Below the pieces are notes generated by a model. That model was not told the origin of the DNA. It saw only the letters and a list, made by a program, of their open reading frames with translations, and made no database searches. DNA of 64,000 nt from Zasmidium citrigriseum (lineage: Eukaryota; Ascomycota; Dothideomycetes; Mycosphaerellales; Mycosphaerellaceae), in assembly GCA_002786025.1 (NCBI GenBank), contig NHNW01000002.1, positions 930,001-994,000 on the forward strand, read 5' to 3'. This document shows positions 30,509 to 40,783 of the stretch, in pieces (the stretch's first letter is position 1; each line of letters starts with the position of its first letter). Position numbers and translations under genes: made by a program.

Positions 30509-32506
30509 ATGGAGCTTCCAGCAGTATCGTCGAACGATTCCGAGCAGCTGTACAGGAGTTTACCTGTCAAATCATGGCAAACAAGGCTCCTACGAATTCA
30601 CCCGGACTCCAAAAAAGAGCCGATCCGCGGACAGCTTTTGGTCGCCGACATCACCCACCTAGATGGGGCAGTTCTGCATGACCGCCAAGACCATGTCGAA
30701 TACTCTGCCCTCTCATACGTTTCGGATGACGGCCCATTCTGTAAGAGTATTACCTTGAACGGCTGGTCAGTACTTGTCAAGGACAACCTCTTCAGCTTTC
30801 TACTACGCTACCGCGAGCGGACATCCGGCATCCAAGGAGAGGCATACATCTGGATTGATGCGATATGCATCAACCAAGCTGACAGCCGTGAGAAATCACA
30901 ACAGGTGTCGAGCATGCTTGCGTTCTACGAGCATGCGAAAGAAGTCCTGGTGTGGCTTGGTGAGGGGATTAAAGGCACTGATGCTGCCATGGATTATCTT
31001 CGTGAGCAGGAAAGCAACGATGTGGACCTGAAAGTGTTGTGTCAAACCGAGCCAAGGTCGAATTTGGTCAATGGACTGTATGAGCTTTACTGTACGCCGT
31101 GGGCTGGGAGAATCTGGGTAAAACAGGAGATCTGGGCGGCGCAGCAAATCACAGTCCATTGTGGAAGCAATCAGATCTCCTGGACTCAATTCATTCAACC
31201 ACTTGGAAGTCTGAGCGACTCTCGGGCGTTCGTGTTCTTCAGGGATCAACCGTCCCGTGGATCCATACCACGAATTGACAGCCCCTCATCGAGGATCAAG
31301 GCGCTCTTGTGTCTGAGACAAAAGCCAAGGGACCATTGTTTTCCGGTGAAAGACAGGTATCGAGGGGTCGTAAGCCACAAGGAGACCCCAAACGAAATCT
31401 TTAATCTAGTCCGAGAGTCCCGATACTGTCAGAGTACCGACGTCCGAGACAGAGTCTTCGCTCTCCTCGGAATTTGTGGCAACACAGGCATCAAGATTGA
31501 CTACACAGCGAGCGCGGCCAAGGTATTTGCATCTCTGGCACATCAACTCATAGAAAGAGAGGGACGTGCCAGTATGATCCTCGCCCTGCGCTCGCGATTC
31601 GGATCCACGAAAAATCTGGCCTTGCCGTCCTGGGTTCCTGACTGGCGGTTCATCGATGATCAGGCGATCGAGAATAATGTTTGGAGGACGGCGTTTGATC
31701 CTATCGTCACCGATGCCAGCGACCGCCTTCATGTCGAGGCTTTCGTGCCGCTGCCGTCGGAAGCACGATCAGCAACACAAGTCTCCGAGCATGCTCCTTG
31801 CCCATCCGCATCACATGACCCAGAAACGCTATTACTCCGAGGCTTTGTAGTGGGCGTCATTCCTGACAGCGCAGTAACAAGCTCAACACGAAGTTGCGAA
31901 AAGCGTTTCGTACTACACTGGAATCCACTCGCACCTCCAATCGTCCTCAACTCCGCCACCAGCGACAAAAAGCTCTGTGACTGGCAGAACGCGGTCAGAA
32001 CAAAAGCTCAACATACCCTGAGCGACCCGAACAAGTCGACATCTCCTTCAAGCATATTTCAAAAAGCGGTCGGCCTCATAAACTCCAAAAAAACCTCCCC
32101 GTCTTCAGCTTCAAGCTCAGGCTCTCAATACGATCCTCTCCACGAGAGATTCGCCACCAATCTGCCACAACTACTATCCAATCTAAACATCCACACCGAA
32201 GGTGAAATCCGGCATCTCGGCGAGGCTGAACTCCTTCTCTCCCTTGACATCGTTCACAAGACATCAGCAAATTATCCTCGGGAGGGCGACCTGCTGGTGT
32301 ACTGCCACGGCTCTAGTCTTCCGATTGTTCTCCGGCCATTGAAGGGAGAACAGAAGGGGAAGTGCCAGTTTGTGTGCACAGTGAGCTGTACGGCAAGATA
32401 TGCGGCCGTTACTGAGCACTTGTATCTGCCGATCCGGAAAGATCTGCTCATCATGCTACGTGCAAGGGAGACACTTGGTGGGATTGAGACGTTTACTGTG
32501 GTCTGA
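30509..32506 (+). CDS. Heterokaryon-incompatibility (HET) domain protein
   Basis: HET-domain proteins trigger non-self recognition cell death when unlike fungal strains fuse. 665 residues from MELPAVSS; an in-frame ATG at 30404 adds 35 residues. The HET signature is intact: EYSALSYVSDDG, NLFSFLLRYR, YIWIDAICINQ-D-REKSQQV and EVLVWLGEG (about 70-165). It is followed by WAGRIWVKQEIWAA, DRVFALLGI, KIDYTASAAKVF and the LPSWVPDW block usual downstream of the domain. The C-terminal 200 residues are Ser-rich without a known effector domain. Single exon. The allele-recognition partner is unknown. Confidence 0.9.
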   Translation: MELPAVSSNDSEQLYRSLPVKSWQTRLLRIHPDSKKEPIRGQLLVADITHLDGAVLHDRQDHVEYSALSYVSDDGPFCKSITLNGWSVLVKDNLFSFLLRYRERTSGIQGEAYIWIDAICINQADSREKSQQVSSMLAFYEHAKEVLVWLGEGIKGTDAAMDYLREQESNDVDLKVLCQTEPRSNLVNGLYELYCTPWAGRIWVKQEIWAAQQITVHCGSNQISWTQFIQPLGSLSDSRAFVFFRDQPSRGSIPRIDSPSSRIKALLCLRQKPRDHCFPVKDRYRGVVSHKETPNEIFNLVRESRYCQSTDVRDRVFALLGICGNTGIKIDYTASAAKVFASLAHQLIEREGRASMILALRSRFGSTKNLALPSWVPDWRFIDDQAIENNVWRTAFDPIVTDASDRLHVEAFVPLPSEARSATQVSEHAPCPSASHDPETLLLRGFVVGVIPDSAVTSSTRSCEKRFVLHWNPLAPPIVLNSATSDKKLCDWQNAVRTKAQHTLSDPNKSTSPSSIFQKAVGLINSKKTSPSSASSSGSQYDPLHERFATNLPQLLSNLNIHTEGEIRHLGEAELLLSLDIVHKTSANYPREGDLLVYCHGSSLPIVLRPLKGEQKGKCQFVCTVSCTARYAAVTEHLYLPIRKDLLIMLRARETLGGIETFTVV

Positions 32507-32633
32507 ACCGATGCCATATAGTTTCACGGCACGATTCGAAGACCCGATGGACGCATTCGAACAACTTCATGAAAACCATCTCAGGCTATCAATCGTCAAG
32601 GATCAAAATGAAGTGGCAGATTACCCATGCCCA

Positions 32634-35600
32634 TCATCTCCGACGCATCCTAACCCGTCGTCTCCGCCTATCCGATCCACAAGCGTCTTTATACCGCTTC
32701 CTTCCCCGGCTGTCCAGCGGCTGAAAAACCTCCATGTTCCACTTAGGACCCTCGCCTATCACCTCCTCCACTACGGCCTCAGCAGAATCCAGTTGTTTCC
32801 TGAGGTCGACATTTTCACTCGAATTTGCGGGCGAATGCCAAGCTCCATCAATGCTGCCCATGCTCTGCGTTCTTGTCGGGTTGATTTGGCCCATACTCAT
32901 CGTTCTTGACTCATTCATCTGCCCCATACTCAACGTCCTGGCCATTGCGCCATTACCGTCATCGCGAGTGTCAAATACAATCTCCATCAGATGCGGCTTG
33001 GAGGATGCGTTCGACTTCTGCCGTGCGGGCATTGGCGGTCGTGGAGTCTGAACTAGGGGTCCAGGCTGGTGGTAGTCAACCATTCGTCTGCTTCTAGCAG
33101 GACCAACTTTGACACTCTTCCCAGTCTCGTCGCCCTTGTATCGTCCATGGAGTGGGCAAACAGCTTTTCCGCCGCTTTTGTGCTTGTGATGAAGGGGACA
33201 AAGTGGTGAGTTGGGCAGATGGTCCGGCACATTACGCTCGTGGCCTAGCTGAATGTCCTCGTCTTCATCCATATCTTCATCCATGCCTTCTTCGATGAGC
33301 GAGCGAATTTGTTGTTGATGCGCTCGTCTGCTGTCATGGTAGCGCTGGGCGAACGGCGTTTGCTGGAAGTTGGTCACCACCAGATCGACCGAGGCGAGAC
33401 GCTCTCTTCGAGCGGCTCGGAGCTCCTCAGCCGTGGGCGGGTCTTGTGACTCTTCTCTGACTTTGGACATTCGAGTAGACCGTGCGCGGTGTACTCTAAG
33501 CATGGATGCCGACGACTTCGACGCATGCAAACGCAATGGTGGCCGGGACTTCTGGGACGGCAGAGAGTTGCGTGGCAAAGAGGGCCTCTGTGCATCCATG
33601 CGAGACTCTAACATATCTTCATCCTTCGCGAACTTGTCAACAAGTGCGATTGATGCTCTGCGTACGCCGAGCATAAAGTTCTTGAAACCGCTGCTGGTCT
33701 TCCGCGGCAGCACTGGCTCCAATTCGAAGTTCGGTGAGACTGCGACACCGTGCGCCGGAGAGACAGACCGTACGGAACTTGGGCTGATTGTGGATGGAGA
33801 TTGATGGCGATGTCGTGGGAAGTCCAAGGAAATGGCATGCCGCACACCGCCATCGTGGTCCAATGCGCTGGTTATCCTCATTCCCGGTGATGGAGTTGAG
33901 CGCCTGTCGGTTTCATCGTGAAAGTTTTCCAACGTGTGTTGATGTCGAGTTCTTATTCTCGGGCGTCGTGGGGTAGACATTGGAGACAGCTGCTCCGATG
34001 ATGATCTATTGTGAGCGCGACGTTTTCTGTGGCCCTCTGGTGTCGGAGTCGGCGGCTCATCATCGATAGTCGCAAGGGGAGAAGCACCAGGCGACGGTGT
34101 TTGACTGCCGTCGCTCTGAGTCTGTCGTGACCTGGGCCGAGCGAAATATGGAGGTAGCGTGGTATCTGGCGACATGCTCGAGAACCGGCGTCGATTGACA
34201 GCGCCATCCGGCGTACTGACCGTGAATAGAGCTGGTGTTGCTGGCGTCTGCGACGATGATGTAGCGTTGCTCGCGGGCGAGGCTGGTGATGCAATGTTCT
34301 CTGGGGGCAGGCCGCCGTGATCAAGAGAATTGAGGGTGCTCTTGCGAAACAGCTTGAAAATACCACTTGGTCGTCGCGCCTTCGAGCTGGCAGCAATCGA
34401 CTCACTCGGCGACTTGACGTGTCCAGTGGACGACGGCTGGCCACTAGGTAAGTGTAGTGAGGGCGACACCGGCGTTGATATTGGCCAGTGATCAGGCTCC
34501 TTCGCAGGCTCATCCACGGTTACCGGAGTTGGGATGGGTACGAACTCTTTAGTGGACATTGTATCGGGTGGAAATGTGCTGAAGTATGAGTCTCCGTGAT
34601 GGAACGAGCCTAGCCCGCCAATACTTGGCTCCCTTTCCGGTGGAGTCATGGCATGGAAATGCTGTTTGTGAAGGTAGTCATGGTGGCGATGATGTGGGTG
34701 TTGGTGATGATGGTGATGAGGGAAATAGGGGCTCGGATTGTGCTCGCTGGGTGTTTTGAACGGGGTCGATATTGGCCTTACTCCATGATTAACAGAGGAC
34801 TCAGTTGACTTCGGGCTCTCAAAGCGCAGTTGTCTCGCGGGAAAACCAGGTCGCCGGATAGATCCAGCAGGACTGGGAGAAGACCCGAAGAAGTCAGGAT
34901 AGTCAGTGTCGGATTGATCGCCAGAGGGTGTAAGCGTTTTCCCGATGCTCGGGAGAGCGAGCGTAGGCACTTTTCGCATAGCACTCACAGGCGCCGTCGT
35001 GGAACGCTGCAATTCAGGTAGCTTGAGGATAATCGGCTTCGTCGATTGCGAAGTTGGAAAGATGTGTGCTGTCGTAGAATCAAGCAAACCTGAGTCTTCT
35101 ACAACTTTCGGCTTGTAGAAAGACGGAGTTCTGGACCTTTCTGGCTGCTTGAGGATGGAGGCTCTTTGTATCAGGTGCTGGCTTGGTTGGCTCTTCTTCT
35201 TGAGCAAGCGCAAGTCGACACGGCGAGCGCGCAGTCCATATGCAAAGCTGCTTGCCTGAGAAGCTTCTGAGGATGTCGAGATGGCTGCAGCAGAGATACT
35301 TGACCGATTGGAATGCGAAGCTCTTGATTGTGACTCCTTGACCGACTCCTTGATCGACTCTCTCAATGATTCCTTCCAGGATGATGCGCGAATTGGTAGT
35401 AGGATGGCAGGTGCACCGGCGCCAGGGTTGGAGGACAGTAGTGTTCGAAGTGCATTGACATTGGACGCCATCTGACCGGATTGATAGTTCTTGAGAGAGT
35501 CTGGGCTGTGGCGCCCGATCAATGAGTCGGCATCGGACCCAACACGCCCTCCTAGGAGCTGTGGTGATAGCGTCTCGGGGGTGGGTGTCCGTGATGGCGG

Positions 35601-35960
35601 TGGCGGCGTTCCCGATCTACTTCCTGGTCGTTTGAGTGGTGACGGAGACGACCCGAAGAAGTCGAACTCATCTCGACTTCCTCCGCCTCCCGGAACGCGT
35701 AGAGTTTGCCGTCGCGGAACACCGGCACCTTCGATGGGACTCTCGAGGACGAACGATGCCGGGGTCGGCGGTGGCTGTGGGGTGTATGGGCGACTCTGCT
35801 CGGGGAATGGGAACGACGTCTTGCGTGTCTCGGCCGATGGTTCCGCTCCCACTCCTCTTCCTCTTGCTGGCGCTCCTCCAAGTCCTGGACCTTCTGCTTC
35901 ATCTTGGCTTTGTGTTTGCCGCTGTAATTCTTGAAGCACATCACTGGATAGACGCTGCAT
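32634..35960 (-). CDS. Very large disordered fungal protein
   Basis: Open frame of 1108 residues with extreme Ser/Pro content and no folded domain I can name. The motif DFFGSSPSP occurs twice (near 35650 and 34890), a His-rich run lies near 34690-34730, and the C-terminal part has a Cys/His pair block (LCPLHHKHKSGG then VCPLHGRYKG) near 33150-33210, a repeated SMGQ/SMGS motif near 32860-32940, and GPKWNMEVFQPL near the end. The C-terminal block may bind metal. The 5' end overlaps, in another frame, the gene at 35552-36034, so the true start or splice pattern here is uncertain; an internal ATG at about 35470 is an alternative. Function unknown. Confidence 0.65.
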   Translation of the reverse strand: MQRLSSDVLQELQRQTQSQDEAEGPGLGGAPARGRGVGAEPSAETRKTSFPFPEQSRPYTPQPPPTPASFVLESPIEGAGVPRRQTLRVPGGGGSRDEFDFFGSSPSPLKRPGSRSGTPPPPSRTPTPETLSPQLLGGRVGSDADSLIGRHSPDSLKNYQSGQMASNVNALRTLLSSNPGAGAPAILLPIRASSWKESLRESIKESVKESQSRASHSNRSSISAAAISTSSEASQASSFAYGLRARRVDLRLLKKKSQPSQHLIQRASILKQPERSRTPSFYKPKVVEDSGLLDSTTAHIFPTSQSTKPIILKLPELQRSTTAPVSAMRKVPTLALPSIGKTLTPSGDQSDTDYPDFFGSSPSPAGSIRRPGFPARQLRFESPKSTESSVNHGVRPISTPFKTPSEHNPSPYFPHHHHHQHPHHRHHDYLHKQHFHAMTPPEREPSIGGLGSFHHGDSYFSTFPPDTMSTKEFVPIPTPVTVDEPAKEPDHWPISTPVSPSLHLPSGQPSSTGHVKSPSESIAASSKARRPSGIFKLFRKSTLNSLDHGGLPPENIASPASPASNATSSSQTPATPALFTVSTPDGAVNRRRFSSMSPDTTLPPYFARPRSRQTQSDGSQTPSPGASPLATIDDEPPTPTPEGHRKRRAHNRSSSEQLSPMSTPRRPRIRTRHQHTLENFHDETDRRSTPSPGMRITSALDHDGGVRHAISLDFPRHRHQSPSTISPSSVRSVSPAHGVAVSPNFELEPVLPRKTSSGFKNFMLGVRRASIALVDKFAKDEDMLESRMDAQRPSLPRNSLPSQKSRPPLRLHASKSSASMLRVHRARSTRMSKVREESQDPPTAEELRAARRERLASVDLVVTNFQQTPFAQRYHDSRRAHQQQIRSLIEEGMDEDMDEDEDIQLGHERNVPDHLPNSPLCPLHHKHKSGGKAVCPLHGRYKGDETGKSVKVGPARSRRMVDYHQPGPLVQTPRPPMPARQKSNASSKPHLMEIVFDTRDDGNGAMARTLSMGQMNESRTMSMGQINPTRTQSMGSIDGAWHSPANSSENVDLRKQLDSAEAVVEEVIGEGPKWNMEVFQPLDSRGRKRYKDACGSDRRRRRVRMRRR

Positions 35961-36034
35961 AGTATCGCCGTGACCAAGCTTGCGCCGAGAAATGCTGGAC
36001 GATGGTAGCTCCCCTGATTCTGATACCAGCCCAT
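35552..36034 (-). CDS. Small single-pass membrane protein with RH-rich tail
   Basis: 160 residues from MGWYQNQ. One transmembrane helix (about 15-32, FLGASLVTAILCSVYPV) is followed by a charged coiled segment rich in Lys/Glu and an Arg/His/Ser-rich tail with the block VFRDGKLYAFREA. The C-terminal 409 nt overlap the first part of the 1108-residue frame on the same strand, in a different frame. Three explanations fit: two overlapping genes, alternative transcripts, or one gene in which an intron near 35650-35720 joins this N-terminus to the large frame. The membrane helix makes this N-terminus convincing. Confidence 0.6.
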   Translation of the reverse strand: MGWYQNQGSYHRPAFLGASLVTAILCSVYPVMCFKNYSGKHKAKMKQKVQDLEERQQEEEEWERNHRPRHARRRSHSPSRVAHTPHSHRRPRHRSSSRVPSKVPVFRDGKLYAFREAEEVEMSSTSSGRLRHHSNDQEVDRERRHRHHGHPPPRRYHHSS

Positions 36035-36734
36035 TTTAGAGGTCGGTAGGGGCGCAGGTGTCACCTCGTAGCAATTGGCATGAAATGAGGGTGCGGAGTG
36101 TCGATATTGTGGTTGTAAGTGGAAGTTGTGTCTCCGATTGCGCCGTGGCTTTCGAGTTGGTTGACTGGTCAAGACGAGGTAGGCCCGCCACGCGAGATCT
36201 GTGTTGTCGACGCCGAGAGGCTTCGGATTCGGCGGCGATGCCGGTGTCTAGCAGGTAGGCGCAGGTGTTGAAAGAGGCTTGATGGTCAGTTGCGGCTCAA
36301 GATCGGAGGCGCGATGTTGTAGAAAGCCGCTTGCCATGCGAGGTGAAGTGAAGGAAGAGCCCACTTCCTGCCGAAAGCGGAAGCCAGTCATGAACCGTCA
36401 TGTGCGACGGATACGTCCAAGGGCAGGCGCTGAGTATGAGCTGTCGCCAGTGACTTCTCTCACAATGTCGGATGGCGACTGCCGTTTGTTTGCCATGAGC
36501 ACGTAATTGTCCAACATGCATGTGGCTATCGCGTGGCCCCGCCGCTTGGAACCGGCTTTCACATGTCACAAGCTAATTTCACAGCAGTCAGTCTTTGCAT
36601 TGTCACGACAAAAGCCCCGTCGAACGCACCTTGAAGATCCAGTACGATATGGCCTTGCGAGCACCAAACTCGGGTCCAGGACAGAGCCAATGTATGCCAA
36701 CAAGACAGATATCATATCAACGCTAGAGCAACAA
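36035..36734. other. Intergenic
   Basis: Upstream of the single-pass membrane protein and downstream of the beta-barrel protein. No gene supported. Confidence 0.35.
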
Positions 36735-37483
36735 TCATAGCCACGCCCAAGTCACATCCACTCTCCCCTGGGCGATAGTGGCCAATTTCTCAAACGCCGT
36801 TTCCGTCGTATCCAAATCATCAACAGCGCATCCGGTACACCGATCCACGACCTTGAGATCCACGCTTCGCATCTCGCCAGCGTCCTCATTATACCGCTGA
36901 GCACGGATCATTCGTCCACACAGCGGATTGTTATTCGAGTTGCCGCCATTGCTTGATGTTGAGCCTGCATCGTTGTCAGCATTGGCCAGCATGAAAGGAC
37001 CAAGGCATACGTACCAGCAGCATCAAACAACAAATGCGACATCGAAACGATCTTATCGTCCTTCGTCGACGTCTCCCCACAAGCTCCCAGACCAGGCTCA
37101 TAATACGTCAAATCGCCCTGGAATGTATCGGTATTCGAGGGGAGCGGGAGGTTTTTGCTCCTACAAACACCTCATCAGTACCAACCCACATACAACCTCT
37201 GCCGAAGCACATACCCTCCACCCTGTGTCAATCCGACCGCCAGACCAATTATCATTGCCAGAACGACCAACAGGACTCCCGAGAGCACCAACAAAAACGT
37301 CCTCCTCTTCATACCCAGATACCTCCGATGCGGAGGCATCGCGCTATCGACCTTCCCCACCACGACATCTTTCCACGATCTCCCAGGCTCTTTCGCAGCA
37401 GCTCCTCGAGCTGCGATGTGTTCCCATTCTGGTATTTGCGTCTCTTTCTCCATCGCGGCTTTTGTGTGATCTTGCGTTGCCAT
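36735..37483 (-). CDS. Membrane-anchored double-psi beta-barrel (RlpA/expansin-like) protein
   Basis: Exons are 37483-37190, 37117-37015 and 36964-36735 (introns of 72 and 50 nt), giving 208 residues. A cytosolic N-terminus of about 60 residues precedes one strong transmembrane helix (FLLVLSGVLLVVLAMIIG), then a double-psi beta-barrel domain: GDLTYYEPGLGACGE, VSMSHLLFDAAG, PLCGRMIRA, VDLKVVDRCTGCAVDDLD and a closing VDVTWAW. The D-R-C-x-x-C and TYY..G.G.CG motifs are classic for fungal RlpA-like/barwin-like proteins, usually secreted and linked to the cell wall or to inhibition of competing enzymes. Here a signal anchor replaces the usual cleavable signal peptide. The catalytic Asp of the barrel (VDRC) is present. 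Confidence 0.82.
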
Positions 37484-37925
37484 GTTCACGATCTTTTGGG
37501 ATTGAGCGAGCGTGGGGAATGTAGGAGAAGAGAAGTCGTCAAAATCACTTATCTCATGCTGATGATGTACGCGACATTGTTCGCGCTGCTAATGGGGCGA
37601 TGAAACCGGGTGGTAGACGAGGTGAGCCAGGGAAATTGGCTGGACTAGCCGCGGCGCTTGGAAAGTTGTGTCGTGTTTCGTGATATAGTATACCATACTT
37701 CGATGGATAAGGTCTGCCGTAGGTGATAGCTTGATAGGACTACAGCAGCAACAGAGCACTTTGTGCGAAGACATTCTGCAGAAAGGATGGAATCGAAACT
37801 TCGTCAAACGATTGTGACATATCATACTTCAAATCTAGTTCAACCTTAGCTATCCTCATCTGATTCCCAATTTCCACAACGCTTCTCCATCATTCGCAAC
37901 GTCGTTGACTTTGAACTGCACACTC
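37484..37925. other. Intergenic
   Basis: Promoter of the beta-barrel gene and 3' region of the cysteine-rich precursor gene. Nothing else. Confidence 0.35.
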
Positions 37926-38528
37926 TCAAGTGCAATAGCACACCTCCCGGCAAATGTTACAGTTCTCCTGCTCTTCACAGCAGTTGTTCATCGGAAACAT
38001 CGCCTCCCCATCCTGGCAGCTTGTAGCACAGTTCTGGCAGTTGGTGATCAAATTTCCGGAGTCCAGCATGCACTGCACACCAGGGAGTCTCTTCTCCAGT
38101 GAAGCCTGCGCAGGCACAACCTCTGGCTCAATGCCCTCCGAGTAGCTGTACTCATCAACCTCATCCGGGCCAGTGTAGTCGGTCTCGTAGGTTCCTTCCA
38201 AGGCGTCTTCGTCCCGCTTGAGATCGTAGGACCGAACGACTTTGAATCCCCTCACGGCGGAACGCACATCGGCGTCGTTGGCGTTGGCGAAGGTGCGCAC
38301 GAGGGTGCGGCAGCCCACGTCCGCGAAGACTTGGAGGAGGTAGCGGCCGTTTCCGCCGGTGAAGGTCACCGACGAGGCGGAGCGTTGATTGGAGATGGCG
38401 TGGCAGCTGAATCTGCCTCTGCCCCCGGCGGCGCCGACCTCTGTTGTTCCCGCCAGGAACTCGGCTTGCCAGGCGGAGGCCAGAGAGAGGGAGCTAAGGA
38501 GTAATGTGGTAGCTGTGGAGAACTTCAT
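37926..38528 (-). CDS. Secreted precursor with Kex2 site and 10-Cys C-terminal peptide
   Basis: 200 residues, single exon, start MKFST with a signal peptide ending near LASA (about 18). The middle resembles a pro-region with two cysteines and an acidic Asp/Glu/Tyr stretch. A dibasic Lys-Arg (S-L-E-K-R, about 147) lies just before the C-terminal 53 residues, which hold ten cysteines including C-x2-C, C-C, C-x2-C and a final C-Y-C. Kex2-type cleavage after Lys-Arg would release this disulphide-rich peptide. Such organisation is known for processed fungal secreted peptides and some candidate effectors. Family unknown; processing is inference. Confidence 0.75.
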   Translation of the reverse strand: MKFSTATTLLLSSLSLASAWQAEFLAGTTEVGAAGGRGRFSCHAISNQRSASSVTFTGGNGRYLLQVFADVGCRTLVRTFANANDADVRSAVRGFKVVRSYDLKRDEDALEGTYETDYTGPDEVDEYSYSEGIEPEVVPAQASLEKRLPGVQCMLDSGNLITNCQNCATSCQDGEAMFPMNNCCEEQENCNICREVCYCT

Positions 38529-40783
38529 TGTCGATGAGGGTTTGGAGGGCGAGTTTGATTTGGGGGAGGTTTGCTGTTGGTGGGAGGGTGATTCTTGTGG
38601 TCTGGTCTGGTGTGATTGAGAGCTCAATGTCCATATCGAGTCAAGGAGGCGTTCTTGACAGCGATACTTATATGCTGGCGGGCGCCTTTCTTCGCTGTCA
38701 ATGCTTGTGTCTGTTCACGCAGTATGACATGAGGGTATTGCCACCTTGGGATCGAAATGTCGCAGCCCTAAGCATCTTCATGTCTCCTCAAGGGCATGTT
38801 GAGCTGAACCACTCTCTGGGCCTTCCTCTTCAGGTATTGCGTTCTGAAGATCCGCAACATAGAGTGAGGCATTTGAGGCTGTTCGCACAAAGACTCGACG
38901 TCATCTCGTATTGACCTTGCTGTTTGGGTAAAATCCGAGAAGCGTGCTTCATGCTGTCCACCAACACGGAGACTCGGAAGACTTCGTCGTGAGCCGTCGC
39001 TCGTGTTGGTCCCCATCAGTAACTCAATGTTGCAGTAGGTCTTTGATAGATCGATCGTAGACAGCCCATGAAGGATCGAAACTCGTGGGGACGGTGTTGG
39101 AGCTTTGTGGGGACCTTGCTGGAGGCCTGACGCTCAACTATATGTATGTGTCGTCGTTGAAACTAGGTTGCGTTCGCCCCACGTTTAAAGTCAGTCGTTC
39201 TGTGGTGGAAGAATCAATGGAGGGCGGCAGCGGACCGTCAGTATCCGGATGTTGATCTCTGCCGGAAGAGGCAGCCCAGACTGCTGTAAGGCTTTGACCA
39301 TTGGTATTTTGGTGACAAAATGGTCGCATGGGATCGCCACGTGCGTTCGTTCAGTCTCCAGACAGAGTCATTCTGGATCAAGCAATTGCTGATCCCTCGT
39401 GCCGTGGCCCGTATCTGCGTAGCCCGGTCGACGTGAACCCATTTCGTGCAAGGACGAGCACTAAAACAAGCCCTGAAGTGCCCGGCGAAGAAAGCTTGCA
39501 CTGTGCTAGTTGCTAGCCACAAAGATGGGGATACGAGACTCTCCATTCTCTTGCTCTTATGCGGTGACTTGGACTGGCAATAATGGTGTTGGTTCCACGA
39601 TTGACGTATTTGTGCAGTCCCGTCGCCTGCCAGGATCGTTTGTGCCAGTGAAGCTCCAACTGAGGACATCATCGTTACATCGGTCCAGGAGCAGGCTTTC
39701 ATTGATTCGATCCGCCTTGAGCAAGTATGGGTGCGTCGTTTGCCGCAGCGTTTCTCTTGCTCCTGACCGTATCAATCCGCCCTCTGCTCAGTGCTATCAC
39801 AGCGACTCTCACTCTGGAGGATTCTCAAGCAAAGAAGACTGGGCATTCGTCCATGGAGCGGCTTAGAGGCGTGGGAAACCGGGTGGAGAAAGACCAGCCC
39901 TCGATACAAAGACTCGTCAAGCCGTAGCAGACATGTTACTCGCGTCCCTCCGCTGGAGTTCAGAGGTCGGCCTCTCTGCACCGCTGTACAAGATGGAAGC
40001 TGCTCCAAGGCCAGTCTCTTCGGTGTGCGGTACAGCCAGGGAGCCATCGTGATGGCCTGATGCCAGTCCAGGAAGGTTCAACCAAATGCCAGGCAGCCCG
40101 AGTGACACGACTTCTTAGCCTGACCTCCAGGACTCGAAGCCTTTGCGCAAGCAAATCCTCTTCGAACCTGTCGAATTGGGCAGTGCTTGACCATTTCTGC
40201 CGCCGCACAGTGCGGCCCTTGTCGATTCCTTGGAGTCCATCCGGCATAGGCTGGTGATCACGCTGAGTCCCGACCCATGGCTCGACTTGCGATTTCAAGA
40301 CAGATATGTCGACACTCGCTACGTTATCAATGCTGTCCTTGTTACGTGTGAAGATGAAGCTCTCTATCTTTCACCGCTTGGGATAGAGTTCAAAGAGTGC
40401 AGCTGTCAGATGCCTCGGCGTTGTCCTGAAGGTAAGCATCTCGGTGCTTTCCAGTATTCATGGCCGTCACTCAGACGTATCTCAGTATATCGCACGTTTC
40501 GTTGTGTATTGTTCTCTCGATTCATTCACTTCACATCCCTTCCTGCTGCTGATACCGTCCGTGCGCGTCCGGGAATAGCGCTCGACAGGGGCACACGGGC
40601 CGATCGGAAAGGCTATTTGGACGCCACGATATCGGCGCGCCCAACCGCGACCTTTACGCCCCGAAAGTGCTCCCAACACCCTCATCAGAACTCGAGGAAG
40701 TCGTCTTGATATCGAGGCTGGTGTGGTATGCGGTTGCCAGTCGCACCTCTCGGGCTTGGAAGGCTCCTCACCAAAACGCTTCG
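38529..40783. other. Gene-free interval of about 2.25 kb
   Basis: Several medium open frames exist (for example 39238-39702 on the minus strand), but none shows a domain, signal peptide or plausible splice partner. Dinucleotide use is normal, so it is not a RIP relic. It includes the promoters of the flanking genes. Confidence 0.4.

Noticed and set aside
39238..39702. 154-residue minus-strand frame in the gene-free interval
   Set aside because: No domain, signal peptide, paralogue or convincing splice partner.
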